Shown one piece after another: positions 9,508 through 22,400 of a stretch of 64,000 nucleotides of DNA. Source of the DNA: Zizania palustris (lineage: Eukaryota; Streptophyta; Magnoliopsida; Poales; Poaceae); contig JAAALK010000080.1 of assembly GCA_019279435.1 (NCBI GenBank), forward strand, positions 86,402,328 to 86,466,327. Reading direction: 5' to 3'. A program made the translations under genes and the position numbers. Positions within the stretch are counted from its first letter, which is position 1. Each line of letters opens with the position of its first letter. The notes beneath the pieces are model-generated. The model saw only the letters and a list, made by a program, of their open reading frames with translations, did not search any database and was not told the origin of the DNA.

Positions 9508-12217
9508 ATGACGTCTCCTGGCAAGGTCCCGTCCTTGGAAGCTTACGGCTATAACTATTGGAAGACTCGCATGCGAGCCTATCTTATGAGCCAAGGCTCG
9601 GACATCTGGGACATTTGCGTTCACGCTACGTTTGTTATATTGCCAGTTGCTGAGCATGGTACTCCTGGTATCATTGCCCAGCATCTGAACAATAGTAAGG
9701 CCGTGAACATTCTGTTTTCTGGTTTAGGTCCCACTGAGTTTGAGCGTGTGAGCCATCTCTCCACTGCGAGAGAGATCTGGGCTACCCTCAAGGCACACCA
9801 TGAGGGAACAGCCCAGGTCAAGGCTCGGCTCTATCAGACCTACCGGCGTGAATATGAAAATTTCACACAAAAGCCAGGTGAATCTATTGAAGCATTGTTT
9901 GGTCGTTTTCAATCGATCATAAACAAGCTTCGGGACAACAAGGATGAGGGTGCTCAGTTAGTCTCAGATCTAGGAGATCAAGGTATCCTCTATCATTGAG
10001 AGCACATCTTATGATACCTTGACTATTTCTGAGTTGTTTAGCAAGTTGAAGGCCACCGAGGTTGATATCCAGTTGAGATCAAATCTCACTGGCTCTGGAT
10101 CAAAGTCTCTGGCCCTTGCTACACCTTCTGTTGATCCCACTTCTGTGAGCTGTGCTGGGTTCTCCTCGATGTCTATCACTGAGGACCAACTTGAGTCTTT
10201 GGGGGATGATGACCTGTGTCTTTTTAACAACCGGGTGCGTCGTGTTTATGACAAGAGAATGTTCAAAAGACACGGCACGAAATCCGGCTGCTTTGAGTGT
10301 GGTGACCCAGGACATTTCATTGCCGACTGCCCCAAGCGCAATGGTCACAAGAAGGGCACCGGTGGTGGCTTCCACGACTCTGGCAAGCACGACAGCTCCT
10401 CCTTCAACAAGGGCAAGCCAAAGACCAGATTCTTCAGAAAGGCCCTGATGGACTATCGGCGAGAGAACAAGAAGCGCGACAAGGCCTTCTTCGCCGAGAT
10501 GGAGAAGAGCTACTCCAAGTGGTCCACGTCTTCTTCCTCTTCATCAAGCTCAAGCGATGAGGAGATCATCATCAGGAAGGGGAAGGACAAGGACAATCCG
10601 GCAGGCCTATGCTTCATGGCTTTCGGGGACAGACCGAAGAGCCACTCACATCAATGCCGAAGATCCCACAAGAGCTTCTGCTCAATGGCTCTTGGGGATA
10701 AGGAAGAGAAGGGCTCCTCCGATGACTCCGACGACGACGACAACAAAAAGGTATCATCTTATGAACGCGAAATCGTTGATTTACTTGAAAGCAATTGTCA
10801 GGAGTTAAAATATCGGGAAAGACTGCTTAGGGGAGCTAAGAAGAGGATAGATGAGTTAGAGAGTGAGCTTGCCATGGCCAATGGCAGAATTGAGAGTCTA
10901 TCTTCTTCCCCTTGCTTGGGTGATAGCAGTGAGTGCCCGAAGTGTGAGGTGCTTCTGTGTGACCTGTCGACTCTGAAGTCCAGGTACACAAAAAGGGTTG
11001 ATGAGAGGGATGCTTTGGCCACTGAGCTTGAAAGCGCTCAACTGGAGCTAAAAGATGCTCACGCCACTGTCGTCGTGCCCTATGCTGATTGCCCATCTCG
11101 TCTAGTTGTCTTAGCTGAGCTGAAAGCCAAGGGCGATGAGAATTTAGAGGATTTGGAGAGAGTGAGAGCTGAGTTGGCTCAGACTAGGCTAGAGCTTGAG
11201 ACACTGTCAGTTCCACCCACTGTCTGTGAGAACTCTTTGTCTCTTAGAATGGAATTGATCAAGCTGAAAGCCAAGAAGTCTGTCCAGGTAGATAGCGAGT
11301 GTGAGACCTGCTTGTCTTAGGTGGAGGTTCTAGCTTCCTTGAGAGAGGAGCTAGCTGATTCCCAGAATGAGAACTTTTACCTCCGTTCTATCCTGAGTTG
11401 GATCAGTGCCAGAGAGCCACATCTCGGCATGATGATCCTGCAGTTTAAGAGGCAGGATGGGTTTGGGGTAGGTTACACCTACACCAAGGCTGACTTTGAG
11501 AGTGCCATTAGCCGGGCAATAGAGTGGAGTAAAATGACTCCAGAGCAGAGATACCCCAAGACTCAGTCCACAAAGTCTTCCCAGGCTAGTTAGCCCAAGG
11601 ATGGAGTGATCCATGAACAGCCCAAAGCTCCACCCAAGAAGCCCATCTGGGTTCCAAAGCCCAAACACCTCCACACTTCTCTTGACTCTCTTCCTGGACC
11701 CTCTCAACACAAGAAGACGACACCCAACACCACTAAGCCCAAGAACCCCAAGCCTCAACCACATCCCAAGAAGCCCACCTACCATTGTTAGTATTGTCAG
11801 AGAGAAGGGCATCTTGCGGAGTTTTGCTTCAGGAGGAAGCGGGTTGAGAGAGCAGAGCGTGCTCGTGGTGGTCAGGAGCAGTTCTACCAGCAGGGTCGTA
11901 GACCGAGAGTTCCTCGACGCGGGGAGAGGCTGGAGGCCAGGCCGCATCGTGTAGGTGGTGGTAGAGGAGACGACTTTCATGCCCATGCTCCAGATGGTGG
12001 TGTCCGTTCCGGCAGAGCTCCAGGCCGTTTTGGCTACGGTCCTGGACCTCGTGGCCGAGGCTTTAGGCAGAATCAAGGATCGTGCTTTGTGCCGCGTTTT
12101 GGTCCAAACTCATCTGATGATTTTTGTTTTCCGTCTTTTGAGCAGATGGCTCGACACTGGTTTAGCTCTTTTGCTAAACCCGGTGCCACACCATTTGCTC
12201 CCCCTTACAACCACTGA
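9508..12217 (+). pseudogene. Copia-3 gag with a frameshift and three TAG stops
   Basis: The start is the ATG at 9508 (MTSPGKVPSLEAYGYNYWK). The N-terminal gag domain runs to about 9970, where a 1-2 base indel shifts the frame. The second part (from about 9977) carries a CCHC knuckle (CFECGDPGHFIADC) and a basic, Ser-rich region. A coiled-coil follows, with the CPKCEVL and CETC cysteine pairs of Sirevirus gag. In the same frame there are TAG stops at 11318, 11591 and 11789. The last falls inside the second knuckle (C*YCQREGHLAEFC). All three fit CAG to TAG. The frame ends at TGA 12215-12217, and pol resumes in another frame. Confidence 0.85.
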
Positions 12218-12219
12218 TT

Positions 12220-15200
12220 GTGCAGGATCGGGGACTGGAGGACGTTTGGATCATGGACTCAGGATGCTCTCGCCACATGATGGGACATCACAGATGGTTC
12301 TCCAGTCTCACACCCCCGACCTCCAAAGAGTACATCACTTTCGGGAATAGTGGTCAAGGGAAGGTAAGTGGCATCGGCTCAATTCGCATTTCAGACCATT
12401 TCTCTTTGAAGAATGTTGCCTTGGTTAAAAATTTGATCTTTAACTTGATTTCTGTTTTGCAACTTCTTGAGGATGGTTTGGAAGTGCGTTTTAAGAAGGG
12501 CAATTCTTCTGTGTTTGATTCTAGAGGGTCTTTGATTTGCCAGATCTTACCATTCGGTAAAGTTTTTCGAATTGACTTCTCTAGTTCTTTTGGCCCTTCT
12601 CGTTGTTTGATTGTTGGATCTTCTTATGAGCTCTGGAAGTGGCATAGGAGGTTAGGTCATTTGAGCTTTGATCTGCTAGTCAGGTTAAGCTCTATGGACC
12701 TCATCCGAGGATTTCCCAAGCTTAAAATGGAGAAAGATCTAGTTTGTCATCCCTGTTTTCATGGGAAAATGGTTGCCGCTTCTCACTCACCTGTGACTCG
12801 GGTGATGACTTCGTATCCGGGCGAGCTATTACATATGGACACTGTCGGTCCAGCTCGGGTACGCTCAGTCGGTGGGAAGTGGTACGCGCTTGTCATTGTT
12901 GACGATTTTTCTCGATTTTCGTGGGTTTTCTTCTTGGAGTCTAAGGATGAGACTTTTCATTTTGTTCATGACCTGATTTTGAAGTTGAAGAATGAGAACA
13001 ATGGTCGGATGCGAGCAATTTGCTCCGACAACGGCTCTGAGTTCAAGAACTCTCAGTTCGTCAGCTTCTGCAGTGATCAAGGTCTTGATCATCAGTTTTC
13101 TGCTCCTTACACTCCTCCACAGAACGACGTTGTGGAACGAAAGAACCGCACGCTAGTCGAGATGGACAGGACGATGCTCGATGAGAACAGGACTCCTAAG
13201 CGTTTTTGGGTTGAAGCCATGAACACAGCTTGCTATCTGGCCAACCGCATTTTTCATAGAGCTTACCTAGGTAAGACTTCATATGAGTTGCGGTTTGGCA
13301 GACAGCCCAAGGTGAGCCATTTGCGAGCGTTTGGCTGCAAGTGCTTTGTGCTCAAGAAGGGAGGGCATTTGGACAAGTTTGAGTCTTGTTGCTGGGATGG
13401 TGTTCTTCTTGGTTATGCATTGCATTCTCGAGGGTTTTGTGTTTGGAACCTCGAATCCCAGCAGCATTTTGAGACTTGCGAGGTTTCATTTGATGAGTCC
13501 TTGCCTTCTTTGACTCCTTCTTTCGAGCTTTTTGGTGATGATGAGCTCGGAGAGTCCATCTTCGAGGAAGATGAGGATACTCCAGCTACTGATGAGGGTG
13601 AGCCTTCTACACTTCCTGCAGAGCCCACACCTTCTAAGACTTCGACTGAGGACAAGGGCGGACATCTGATCACTTCTTCCACTTCGATCGAGCCCCCTTA
13701 GTCGAGTCCAGAGGTGCCAGCTGCTGACTCTGGTGAGGTGACTTCAGATCACCAAGGATCCCGAGTAGTTCAGCGTGATCACCCCTCAAAGCTCATCATC
13801 GGTGATTTGATTGAGAGAACTTTGCGTTCATCTAGTACCTCTCTTGCTGTGTTTGCTGAATCTGCTTTTGTTGCATCTTTTGAGCCCAGAGATGTTTCTC
13901 ATGCTCTTTCTGATTCTAATTGGATTAATGCTATGCAAGAAGAGCTTGAGAATTTTGTCCGTAATCGGGTTTGGACGCTAGTTGAGCCGGCACCAGGATG
14001 CAACCCCATAGGCACCAAGTGGGTGTTCAAGAACAATCAAGGTGAAGATGGGGTTGGGGTGCGCAACAAAGCTCGACTAGTTGCCCAGGGTTTTTGCCAG
14101 AAGGAGGGTATTGATTTTGAAGAAACTTTCGCCCCTGTTGCTCGTCTTGAGTCCATTCGCATTCTTTTAGCTTTTGCCATTTCGAAGGGTTTTAATCTTT
14201 TTCAAATGGACGTCAAGAGTGCTTTTCTGAACCGGTATATAGAGGATGAAGTGTATGTTAGGCAGCCCCCCGGTTTTGAGAACCCCAAGTTTCCTCGACA
14301 TGTTTTTAAATTGCAAAAAGCTTTAGACGGGTTGAAGCAAGCCCCTAGGGCATGGTATGACCGGTTGAAGTAGTTTTTGTTGGGGAAGGGCTTTGTGATG
14401 GGTTCTGTGGATAAAACTCTTTTCCTGCTTAGAGATGCTTCAGATTTTTTAGTTGCTTAGATTTACGTGGACGATATTATTTTTGGCGGTACTACTAATG
14501 ATCTTGTGTCCAAGTTTTCTGAGCAGATGCACAGTGAGTTTGAGATGAGCCTCATGGGTGAGCTGAAGTATTTCTTAAGGCTCCAGATTAAGAAGACCAA
14601 GGACGGCACCTTCATCCACTTCATCCACCAAGGTAAGTACACTCGTGACATGTTGAAAAAAATTGACTTTGGTGGAGAGTTGAAGCCTCAGATGACCCCA
14701 ATGGGCACATCTTGGGGCCTGGACAAGTACGAGAGCAGCGTCAAGGTCAATGAGAGAGAGTTTCGAGGGATGACCGGTTCACTGTTGTACTTGACAGCAA
14801 CAAGACCGGACATTCAGTTCGCCGTGGGACTTTGCGCGTGTTTCTAGTCTTCACCACGCGCGTCTCATCGGCAGGCCGTCAAGCGCATCTTTAGTTATCT
14901 CACTTATGCGCCCGATCTCGGTCTTTACTATTCAGCATCATCATCTCTTGATTTATCTGGCTTTTCGGACGCTGACTTTGGTGGGTGCCGGTTGGATCGC
15001 AAGTCGACTTCCGGTACTTGCAAGTTTCTTGGTTCTTCCCTTGTCTCTTGGTCTTCTCGAAAGCAATCTGGAGTTGCTCTTTCGACCACTGAGGCTGAGT
15101 ATGTAGCTGCTGCTAGCTGCTGCTCACAGTTGGTTTTGATGATTTCCACTCTGCGAGATTTTAGGTTGTTCTTTCCTACCAGAGTTCCTTTGTTTTGCGA

Positions 15201-15422
15201 CAGCACTAGTGCTATTAGTGTAGGGAAAAACCCTTGTCTCCATTCAAAACCAAACACATTGATGTGCGCTTTCACTTTCTACGGGATCAATATGAGAAAG
15301 GTGTCAATGACCTTGTTCATGTTGATACCCATCATCAGTTGGCTGACATTTTCACCAAACCCCTAGATCAGTCTACTTTTGAACGTTTACGAGGGGATTT
15401 GGGTGTTGTGTATCCTTTCTAG
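12220..15422 (+). pseudogene. Copia-3 pol: protease, integrase, reverse transcriptase, RNase H
   Basis: The order is protease (DSGCSRHMMG, about 12250), pre-integrase zinc region (LWKWHRRLGH; CHPCFHGK), then the integrase core with D (HMDTVGP), D (CSDNGSEF) and E (VVERKNR). The usual QNGVVERK reads QNDVVERK. Reverse transcriptase runs from about 13915 (KWVFKNN, QMDVKSAFL, IYVDDIIFGG). RNase H follows (FSDADFGG, STTEAEYVAAA, FCDSTSAI, then HIDVR after a frameshift near 15245). Four in-frame TAG stops interrupt it at 13699, 14371, 14458 and 14845. The stop at 14458 directly precedes the YVDD catalytic box, where Gln is usual. It made the enzymes for cDNA synthesis and integration. Confidence 0.9.
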
Positions 15423-16799
15423 GATATTTTGAGTCAGTTTTCTTTCTTCTTTACTCTTTTCTTGAGTCTTTTTGTGTGTTTTCATATCATACATATTCAC
15501 ATATCACACTTTTGAGCTTGCTTCTGTTATATGATTGAACTGCTTTACTTATTCTAGCTGGTACATGCTTTTGATTACTTGTCAATGATCATGCTTTGTT
15601 TCAGTTCACTTGATATGTCTGAAATCTATCATACGCATGGCTTTTATGTTTTAAACTTGAGAAATGGTCACCATTGCTTTTAGTAACTAGCATGTGTAGG
15701 CTGAGTTCTTTTGCTATCTGTTACATGCCTTGTAGCTAGTTCCTCACATAGATGCAGATATGCAACTTGAACATCTTTATGCTTTAACATGGAAAATGTG
15801 CTATAAAAATGATAAAAATCAAAAATGAATGAAAATTACATGCCTTTTTATGCTTGAGTTGAAAAGATCCAAGTGGGTTTGCTTTGTCTCATTACATTGT
15901 TTTGGACTGCTTACCATAGCACTTTGGTATGAACTAGGACGGTGTAGTGTATGCCAAGACCAATGTCTTAAGCTTCTGATGGTCCAGTTCTGGCCTAGGC
16001 TTGACTTGGTCGGTTAGCGTAAGGTTTGACATGCAAATAACCCTTGGCAAAAATGAAAAAGGACAATGAAAAACCGAAACATTAAAAAGATAACAAGTCT
16101 GCTGAAGCACTTTGTTTCGAACAATGCTTATCTTGGTAGATATCAGTTAGCTTCTGCATCCCGTGCTTTACTTTGCTTGTTAACTAGAAAATGTGTTGAT
16201 GCTTTTGTTTGCAAAAACTGGCAAAATGCGTGCAAATGACTTTCTTTAGATATCATCTGTTGCACTGATCTTGCCATGTATTTTAGACAGTATGACTTTT
16301 GCTATACCTGTTAGATACTGTAATTGCAGTCAATCATATCTGAGAAGCATGCTTTCTACACTCCACCTGCACCCCAGTTGCATTCATTGCGTATTTTGAA
16401 GGGGAGTTGCATTTCAGGGGGAGTCTGTGTTTTTTTCGAGTGCTTGATGAGTTCACTTGTCAACAAGGGGGAGAAATTTTGGGATAAGAGTTTAAGGGGG
16501 AGTTTTGGCTTTCTCTGGGATTTGTTTCAGGGAGAGTTTTTGTCCCGTTTGTCCTTACTCTTTTGATATCCTTGTTGATGTTTCTGAGATCGCACTCATT
16601 TTGAGCTTTTACATTTTGGTTAACCATAATGACCACTTCTTGCTTTTTGTTTGGCTTTTGGTCATTAGGGTTAAACTTTTACTTTATTTTTCCTCTTATT
16701 TGTTTTCTTGTGCTTTGTTTTCCTATTTCTACATGTGTTCGCAGGTACTAAAGAGCTGAAGAAGTGAAGTGTTGACAATGCACTCATCAAGGGGGAGAT
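15423..16799 (+). other. Long 3' untranslated region of Copia-3 with repeated polypurine tracts
   Basis: AT-rich and without a conserved ORF. Near its end are several near-identical purine tracts of the type aagggggag: 16398-16406 and 16416-16423 (variants), 16465-16473, 16494-16502, and the one adjoining the LTR at 16789-16797. Repeated PPT-like motifs are a known Sirevirus trait. I find no envelope-like frame. Confidence 0.75.
16789..16799 (+). promoter_or_regulatory. Polypurine tract of Copia-3
   Basis: aagggggagat lies immediately before the 3' LTR start (TGAGGAGCC at 16800). It would prime plus-strand DNA synthesis. Confidence 0.9.
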
Positions 16800-18882
16800 T
16801 GAGGAGCCATGCTATATAGCGTGGGCCTCATGGCTCCAGATGTGATGAGTCATTGTCAACGATAGTGAAAGAGGACAGAAGAAGAGAGGAAATCTGTTGT
16901 GTCATGGGCCTCATGTGACTCAGGTACACAGGCAGCGAGCGACTGTCGAGCAGAGGGGCCGCGAAGTCAGGCTGGCCAATCCGGGTACATGGGCTAGAAG
17001 GAGCAGAAGACCCACTGGGCTGTTGACTAGGATGACTCAGGCACACAGGCGGTGAGCGATTACCGGGCTGAGAGAGCTGCGTAGTCGGACCAGCCCAATC
17101 CAGGTACCTGGTGCAAAGTCGGTGGAGGCTTTGTCAGTTTCGGTGCAAAACTGACGACCGCTGATCTTGTATCGAACTGTCCAGAAGAGAAGCCGTAGTC
17201 TCTACGAAAGCTTAGCTTCCGGATAAGTCATCTGTAAATAGGAGTTTACTATTTGTCCCTAGGCCCACAGTCAGTCAGTCGAGTCTGTAAAAATATCCTA
17301 AGGGCAGTTTAGTCTTTTCCTTTATTTAAGCGTCTGTAAAAAACCCTAAGGGGCTGGTGGAATATTCCTAGCTATTGGGCAGCCTATAAATAGGGCCCCA
17401 ATCCCTATGGTTAGGTCACCCTTTCAAGAAATCACTTTTTAATCAAGGATTGGGTCATTTGTTTCCTGCATTCTCTCTCATGTTTTTGCGCCGCTAGGAT
17501 CCTGCTCATGAGACTCATTTTCCTGTATGCAATATCGTGAGTCCTGTTCTTCATGAATCTGTGAGATTCTATTCTCTTCACTTGTCATTCGGGTTGCAGT
17601 GATTTTGTAGTTGTTTTTACTGCTTCGTTTGACGTGCGATTTCTATTCCTGAGCGAATGTTACTCTGTTGCTTCTGTTCTTCATGTGAGTAGTACTAGTT
17701 CTTGCTTGTAGCAAGTAGTACCTACTTCCTGTAGCAACAATACACTAGTACTCTAGCTTTGCTTTTTCCTGCATAGCCTTTTTGATCGAGTAGACAGAGC
17801 CTAGTCTTTCTTTGGCTGTTTCTGTCGAAGCCCCCTTATCTGTTCGAAGTTATTCAGCTCTGTGAAGCAGGCTTCGACCTGACATCTTCGAAGGCTTCGC
17901 TAGAACCTTCAACTCTGAACTCGAACTATGAATCTAGCTTCAAAGTATGGTATGTGCTTAGTTTCTGTTCGTTGACATACTTCGGCACTTTTGCGAAGCA
18001 TACTTTTACAGGCTTCGAAGTTAGCTTCGAACCATGTCTCTCTGGTAGACTTCGCACGGAGTGTGTTTTTCTTAGAAGTTTCTCTGCTGTTGTCTTTTCT
18101 GTGGATCTTAGTTTGTGAGTTCGAAGCTTGTCTCTCGAAGTTTGTATCAAGGCTTCGATTTCTTTTGAGAGCATCAGCAGACTTCGATTCGAGGTTGGTC
18201 TGTGGTTCGAAGGTTACCACTTCGGTAGTTATACCTCGATCAAGCTAACTTCGAAGGTAGAATGTAGGCTTCGATTTGATCTTGCTGCTGTGTGTTTGGC
18301 TTCGCTTCTCTTTCGGAGGTTGCATTTCTGAGAACTTTGTTCGAAGCATTCTGATCGAAGTCTAGGCTTCGAAGTACACTGTTCGAAGCAAGCTTCGATA
18401 CTTTCATACTTCACTTCGAAGCATACTTCGCTCTCTGCCACACTTGAACTAGGCTAGTCTCAACAAACCTTCGACACTTCAACAACAACCTTAGCTAGAC
18501 TTCGACAAGGGACTCCGAAGCAGGCTTCGACACTGCGAAGTAGGCTTTGACACAACGAAGCAGGCTTCGCCAAGTTTCGAACAGGAGACAAAGTTGAACA
18601 GTAACTTCTCATCTCTTTTCATGTACACTTAGATCATCTGTTGAGAAGTTTGATCTGCCAGGCTTTGAATATTTTGTTTATCTGCCTGTTAGCACTGTAT
18701 TGGTGTTTCTCTGTCAGGGACACCAGTCTTTTCTAGGCTAGATACTTTTAGACTTAGGATATCTATTCACGCTTTGCTGCTTAGTCTTTTGAGGTGCGTT
18801 GGGTGTTGGGAGCAGGCCATAGATTCGAAAGAATTTTTAGGCGCCCATTCACCCCCCTCTGGTCGCTACTTTCGGTCCTACA
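16800..18882 (+). repeat. 3' LTR of Copia-3
   Basis: It matches 7340-9443 along its length, with TATA box ctataaatag at 17384-17393. It differs by scattered substitutions and by lacking one 20-bp unit (18521-18570 against 9061-9130). It ends ggtcctaca and is followed by the ttaag duplication. Confidence 0.95.
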
Positions 18883-18887
18883 TTAAG
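18883..18887. repeat. Target site duplication of Copia-3, right copy (ttaag)
   Basis: An exact match to 7335-7339. The Copia-2 gag frame resumes right after it. Confidence 0.95.
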
Positions 18888-19387
18888 CTTACTAAAGAGT
18901 TCATCGCAAGTCAGAGTGTCAAAGCTCGCTGACTCTTCAATACTAGAGATCTTCACCTCCCATATGCTACGATCAAGAGCATAGAGAAGTTTGATTGCTG
19001 TATCGTGGTCAGAATAAGCCAAAGTCCCAGTGGAGCGCAAATTACTCAAAATTCCATCAAAACACGCAAACATGGCATCTATAGATTCGCTAGGGCCTTG
19101 CACAAATATTTGATATTCTTGATTATATGTGCTTTGGCGCCTAGCCTTAATCTGAGTAGTTCCCTCATGAAAAGTTTTCAAAGTTATCCAAATTTCACGT
19201 GCAGTTCGTAGGTGCTGGACCCTATCAAACTCTTTGCCTCTGAGGTTCGAGTTTCAGGGATCATACATTGGGAATCAACGATGTCCCAAATAGCACTTCC
19301 TTGGCTTAGAAGGTAAGCCTGCATGCGCACGTTCCAATTAGCAAAATCATGACCATCAAAGATCGGAATTTTTGAGTTTCTTTCCAT
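18888..19387 (-). pseudogene. Copia-2 gag, N-terminal part
   Basis: The start is the ATG at 19387 (MERNSKIPIFDGHDF). The gag domain continues to DELFSKL at 18888. Near 19245 a deletion with frame change joins a stretch ending TSEAK to the EFDRVQHLRTAREIW region, removing about 20 residues. Motifs such as SIDAMFACFD and RSIWEVKISSIEES match Copia-5 and Copia-1 gag. The rest of gag lies across Copia-3 at 6250-7339. Confidence 0.8.
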
Positions 19388-19438
19388 GTCACCAAAATAA
19401 GGACCACAAATGGTTAAGGTCAACTGGTGATCTAACCG

Positions 19439-19450
19439 GCTCTGATACCA
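19439..19450 (-). promoter_or_regulatory. Primer binding site of Copia-2 (tRNA-iMet)
   Basis: TGGTATCAGAGC on the minus strand, two bases inside the LTR end at 19453. Confidence 0.9.
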
Positions 19451-19452
19451 AT

Positions 19453-22400
19453 TGTGGGATTGGAATGGCGACAAGAGGAGGGTGAATAGGCGCCTCGACA
19501 ATTTCTCGTGAATTAGATGGCCTCTTCAAATCACACAATGCCACTCTAAAAGATGAAAATTCAAATCTGAAACAAACAGTACAAAGAGAGAACAAAACTT
19601 GATTCAAAATCTCAGTTCAAAGGAATTCAGAGTTTGAAATACCGAAATAGCCAATTCGGAGTTTGAGTTGCCGACTACTTCAGAAAGTCGGCGTTTGAAA
19701 CTTCGACTCTCTAAGTCGGTCGATGAAATGTCGTCAATGTTAAGAAAGTTCAGAAAAATGTTTGAAACCACAACTTTTCACTTTAAATCTGTTCTGATCA
19801 TATTTAATCACCTTGAATAGATGTTCTGAACAATGAACAATACACTTGGTTGTAAACGCAAGACTTGAAGGCTTGAATCAAGAAGATGAAGATTTGAACC
19901 TTAAAATTCAGATCAAACTCTCTTACAAGACCAGAGTTAATTCAGCAAAACAGAGTTTTTGATCAACAACATATGTTCAGTATTCAATCACAATATTCAT
20001 AAACAGACTATATCAAATTTCAAGCAATCTGCATTATCAGATTCAAATTTAGAAAACTAATTATCTCATAATGAACTATCAACAACACAAAGAGTACTTA
20101 ATCATTTTAAAGTATTCACTAATCACAAATTAGAGAAATCTATTTCTTATCTCAAGAAATCAAACAGGAACTCAGCTGCTTAGCATTCAAAAACAGATCA
20201 GTGAAAAAGTGACAAATACTAATTCTGGTGATTGAATTTCAGTATAAATAGTATTGGTAATAGAGCAATAAAATTACACATAAGTTTCAGGTACATGAAC
20301 TTATTTCCACACACATATGCAATATAATTCAACACAATTCTTTTTCAGTAAACATCAATACCCAGCAGATAGTGATTCTGAAATAATGGCTAAATTGCAA
20401 TCTTAACACTTTTAGTGAATACAAAGTAACCAATCCAAAACAGAACAAGTTCTTGTTTGAAGTTATCATATCTGAATTCAGATTAAATCAATCCAATGTA
20501 ATTCAAACACTGTATCATATCAGGTAAGTAAACAGTGGAGAATAACTTGAAAACTTAACTACAAAATTCTGGATATTCTGAACAAAATTCAATAACAGAT
20601 CAATCAAACACTGTGATTAGTTACAGTACAATTACCTTCTCTAAAAGAAAATAATCCCAGCATTCAATTGACAACAACCAGCAATATTTCAGTGACTGGT
20701 AGCAGAAGATAGATGAACCAGAATATAATTCAATCACAACAGAAACAGACAAACTTCACTGGCAGAAAAGAGTAGATAAACTACTTCTAGGAGTTTTGAA
20801 TCAAAACTATGCAAACTGACTAATTCACTTAAACACTAGCTAACTGATTTGTTATATCTTCAGTAACACTAGCAGCAATCAACCAAGATGCAAAAACAAT
20901 CAAGATGAAAGTCAAAATAACAAGTTCCAAACTGAAAGAAAGGAAACCTGTGTTGTGCTTCTTAAAGAGACCAAGTTCCTGACTACAGCTGACCAGTGCT
21001 GCAGTAACAATTCTGGTACATTGACGCTAACTTTTGTTAGAAATTCAGCACAGTATAAAGATGGTCAGTGGTAATCACTCCAGATGCAACATGAACATGC
21101 TCGACATTTCACACGAAAACCAAATAACATCACAATCCAGTGCATCCATCAAGAAAACCGAGGCAAAAAGACCAAAAACATTAGCTAATCAGTAGATCTT
21201 CCAGGCGATTCTCAGCGGTGGATTTATGATCACTGATCACTGTAGTATGTCTGGAAAGCAGTGTTGGCTCATGAAGTTTCTGATTGAGTTAGCAGCACTT
21301 AGAAAAATGTACTGACTGGATCATTTCTATCGGCTGAAACAAGCAACTAAGGCCAGTAGGCAAAACCAGCAACTAAAAGTAAGAAGAAGAACAAATCAAC
21401 ATAATACCAGAAGACACCAGAATGAACAGATGCTTCTTAGAGAAACTTAAGCATAGTTTTTATCAAAAACTATCCGGAGCAAAGATCAGAAATATACCCT
21501 GTTCGACATCGTTTCCTAAAGATTTGTTGATGCTACAGACGCTTTCAAGGAATGGCAGTTCCTGTAGCTATCCGGCAAATCTTTCCTATCGCTGTAGCGA
21601 ATCTAGAAGATCACGTGCTGTAGCTCATCCGAAAAACCAAAAGAGAAACAAATCTTCTTGAATAAGAGAGCAAAAAAAACCAGCCAACTTTGTTTTTCTG
21701 ATTTTTTGTTTTGTCTTGTTGCTCCCGAATGTTGGAGAAGAAGGCCCTTAATAAGGGACCTTCTAGATAGGTACTTTTACAAAATAACCCTTCTGCAATT
21801 TCAGAATATAAATATCCTTAAAATTGCCTCTATTTGACTCTAAAAACAAAATTACAAAAGGACTCAACTTTCAATATATTTTCAGAATAAGACCAATCTA
21901 AAAATATACTAAAAGATTACACTAAAACTGAAATACTCAAACTAAAACTTAAACTCTTATTTATTGTATTTAAAAACATTTAGTGATTTGATGGTTTTCA
22001 GTAAAAACTTACAAAGCCTCTTAACACTTCGACTGATGACACCGCTTTGCGACTCCGAGCGCCAGCAAGCCACTTCCGCTCTCGATCCCCTCGAGTCGCC
22101 TAAATGCTTGCCCTATCCTCCCTCTCACAGAACCGGTCGTCACGCCGTCACTTCCATCCGTCCATCCAAGTCTTGCTCAGTCTCTTCGTGCACTCTTGAG
22201 TTCTTCTCCAACCTCACCCGACCTCCCTGATCGTCCAGCATCAAGCTCCCCGCTTAACCCTAGATCACTTGTCGTCGACCGTTGGTCAGCATCTCCACCC
22301 TGCACATTCAATACAAGCCAAAACAAGAACGCGACTCACCACCGAATTCCTTAGCGACCAATCCTCATTGGTACATCGAACCCTTCGATGCACCCAAACC

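Larger units (their letters stand above)
7340..18882 (+). mobile_element. Copia-3: full-length Sirevirus-type Ty1/Copia element
   Basis: The element has two LTRs (2104 and 2083 bp), a tRNA-iMet primer site, gag, protease-integrase-RT-RNase H, a 1.4-kb 3' untranslated region with repeated polypurine tracts, and a perfect ttaag duplication. The domain order and long 3' region fit the SIRE/Maximus lineage. I see no envelope-like ORF. Coding is broken by frameshifts near 9970 and 15245 and by at least six TAG stops, so the copy is dead. The LTRs differ by more than a dozen substitutions, many CG to CA or TG, plus one 20-bp repeat unit. It is therefore clearly older than Tat-1. Confidence 0.95.

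Noticed and set aside
11351..12076. 241-codon minus-strand ORF across Copia-3 gag
   Set aside because: It is antisense to a verified gag region containing the second zinc knuckle. It is a shadow frame that has no homologue in the other Sireviruses here.
15829..16759. Short hydrophobic ORFs in the Copia-3 3' region that could suggest an envelope-like protein
   Set aside because: They are 60-85 codons each, in different frames, with no signal peptide plus domain layout. They fit T-rich untranslated sequence. An old, destroyed env-like ORF cannot be fully excluded.
20000..22000. Long AT-rich stretch considered as intergenic host DNA or a matrix attachment region
   Set aside because: It is internal to the Copia-2 LTR, whose ends and length agree with the Copia-5 LTR.
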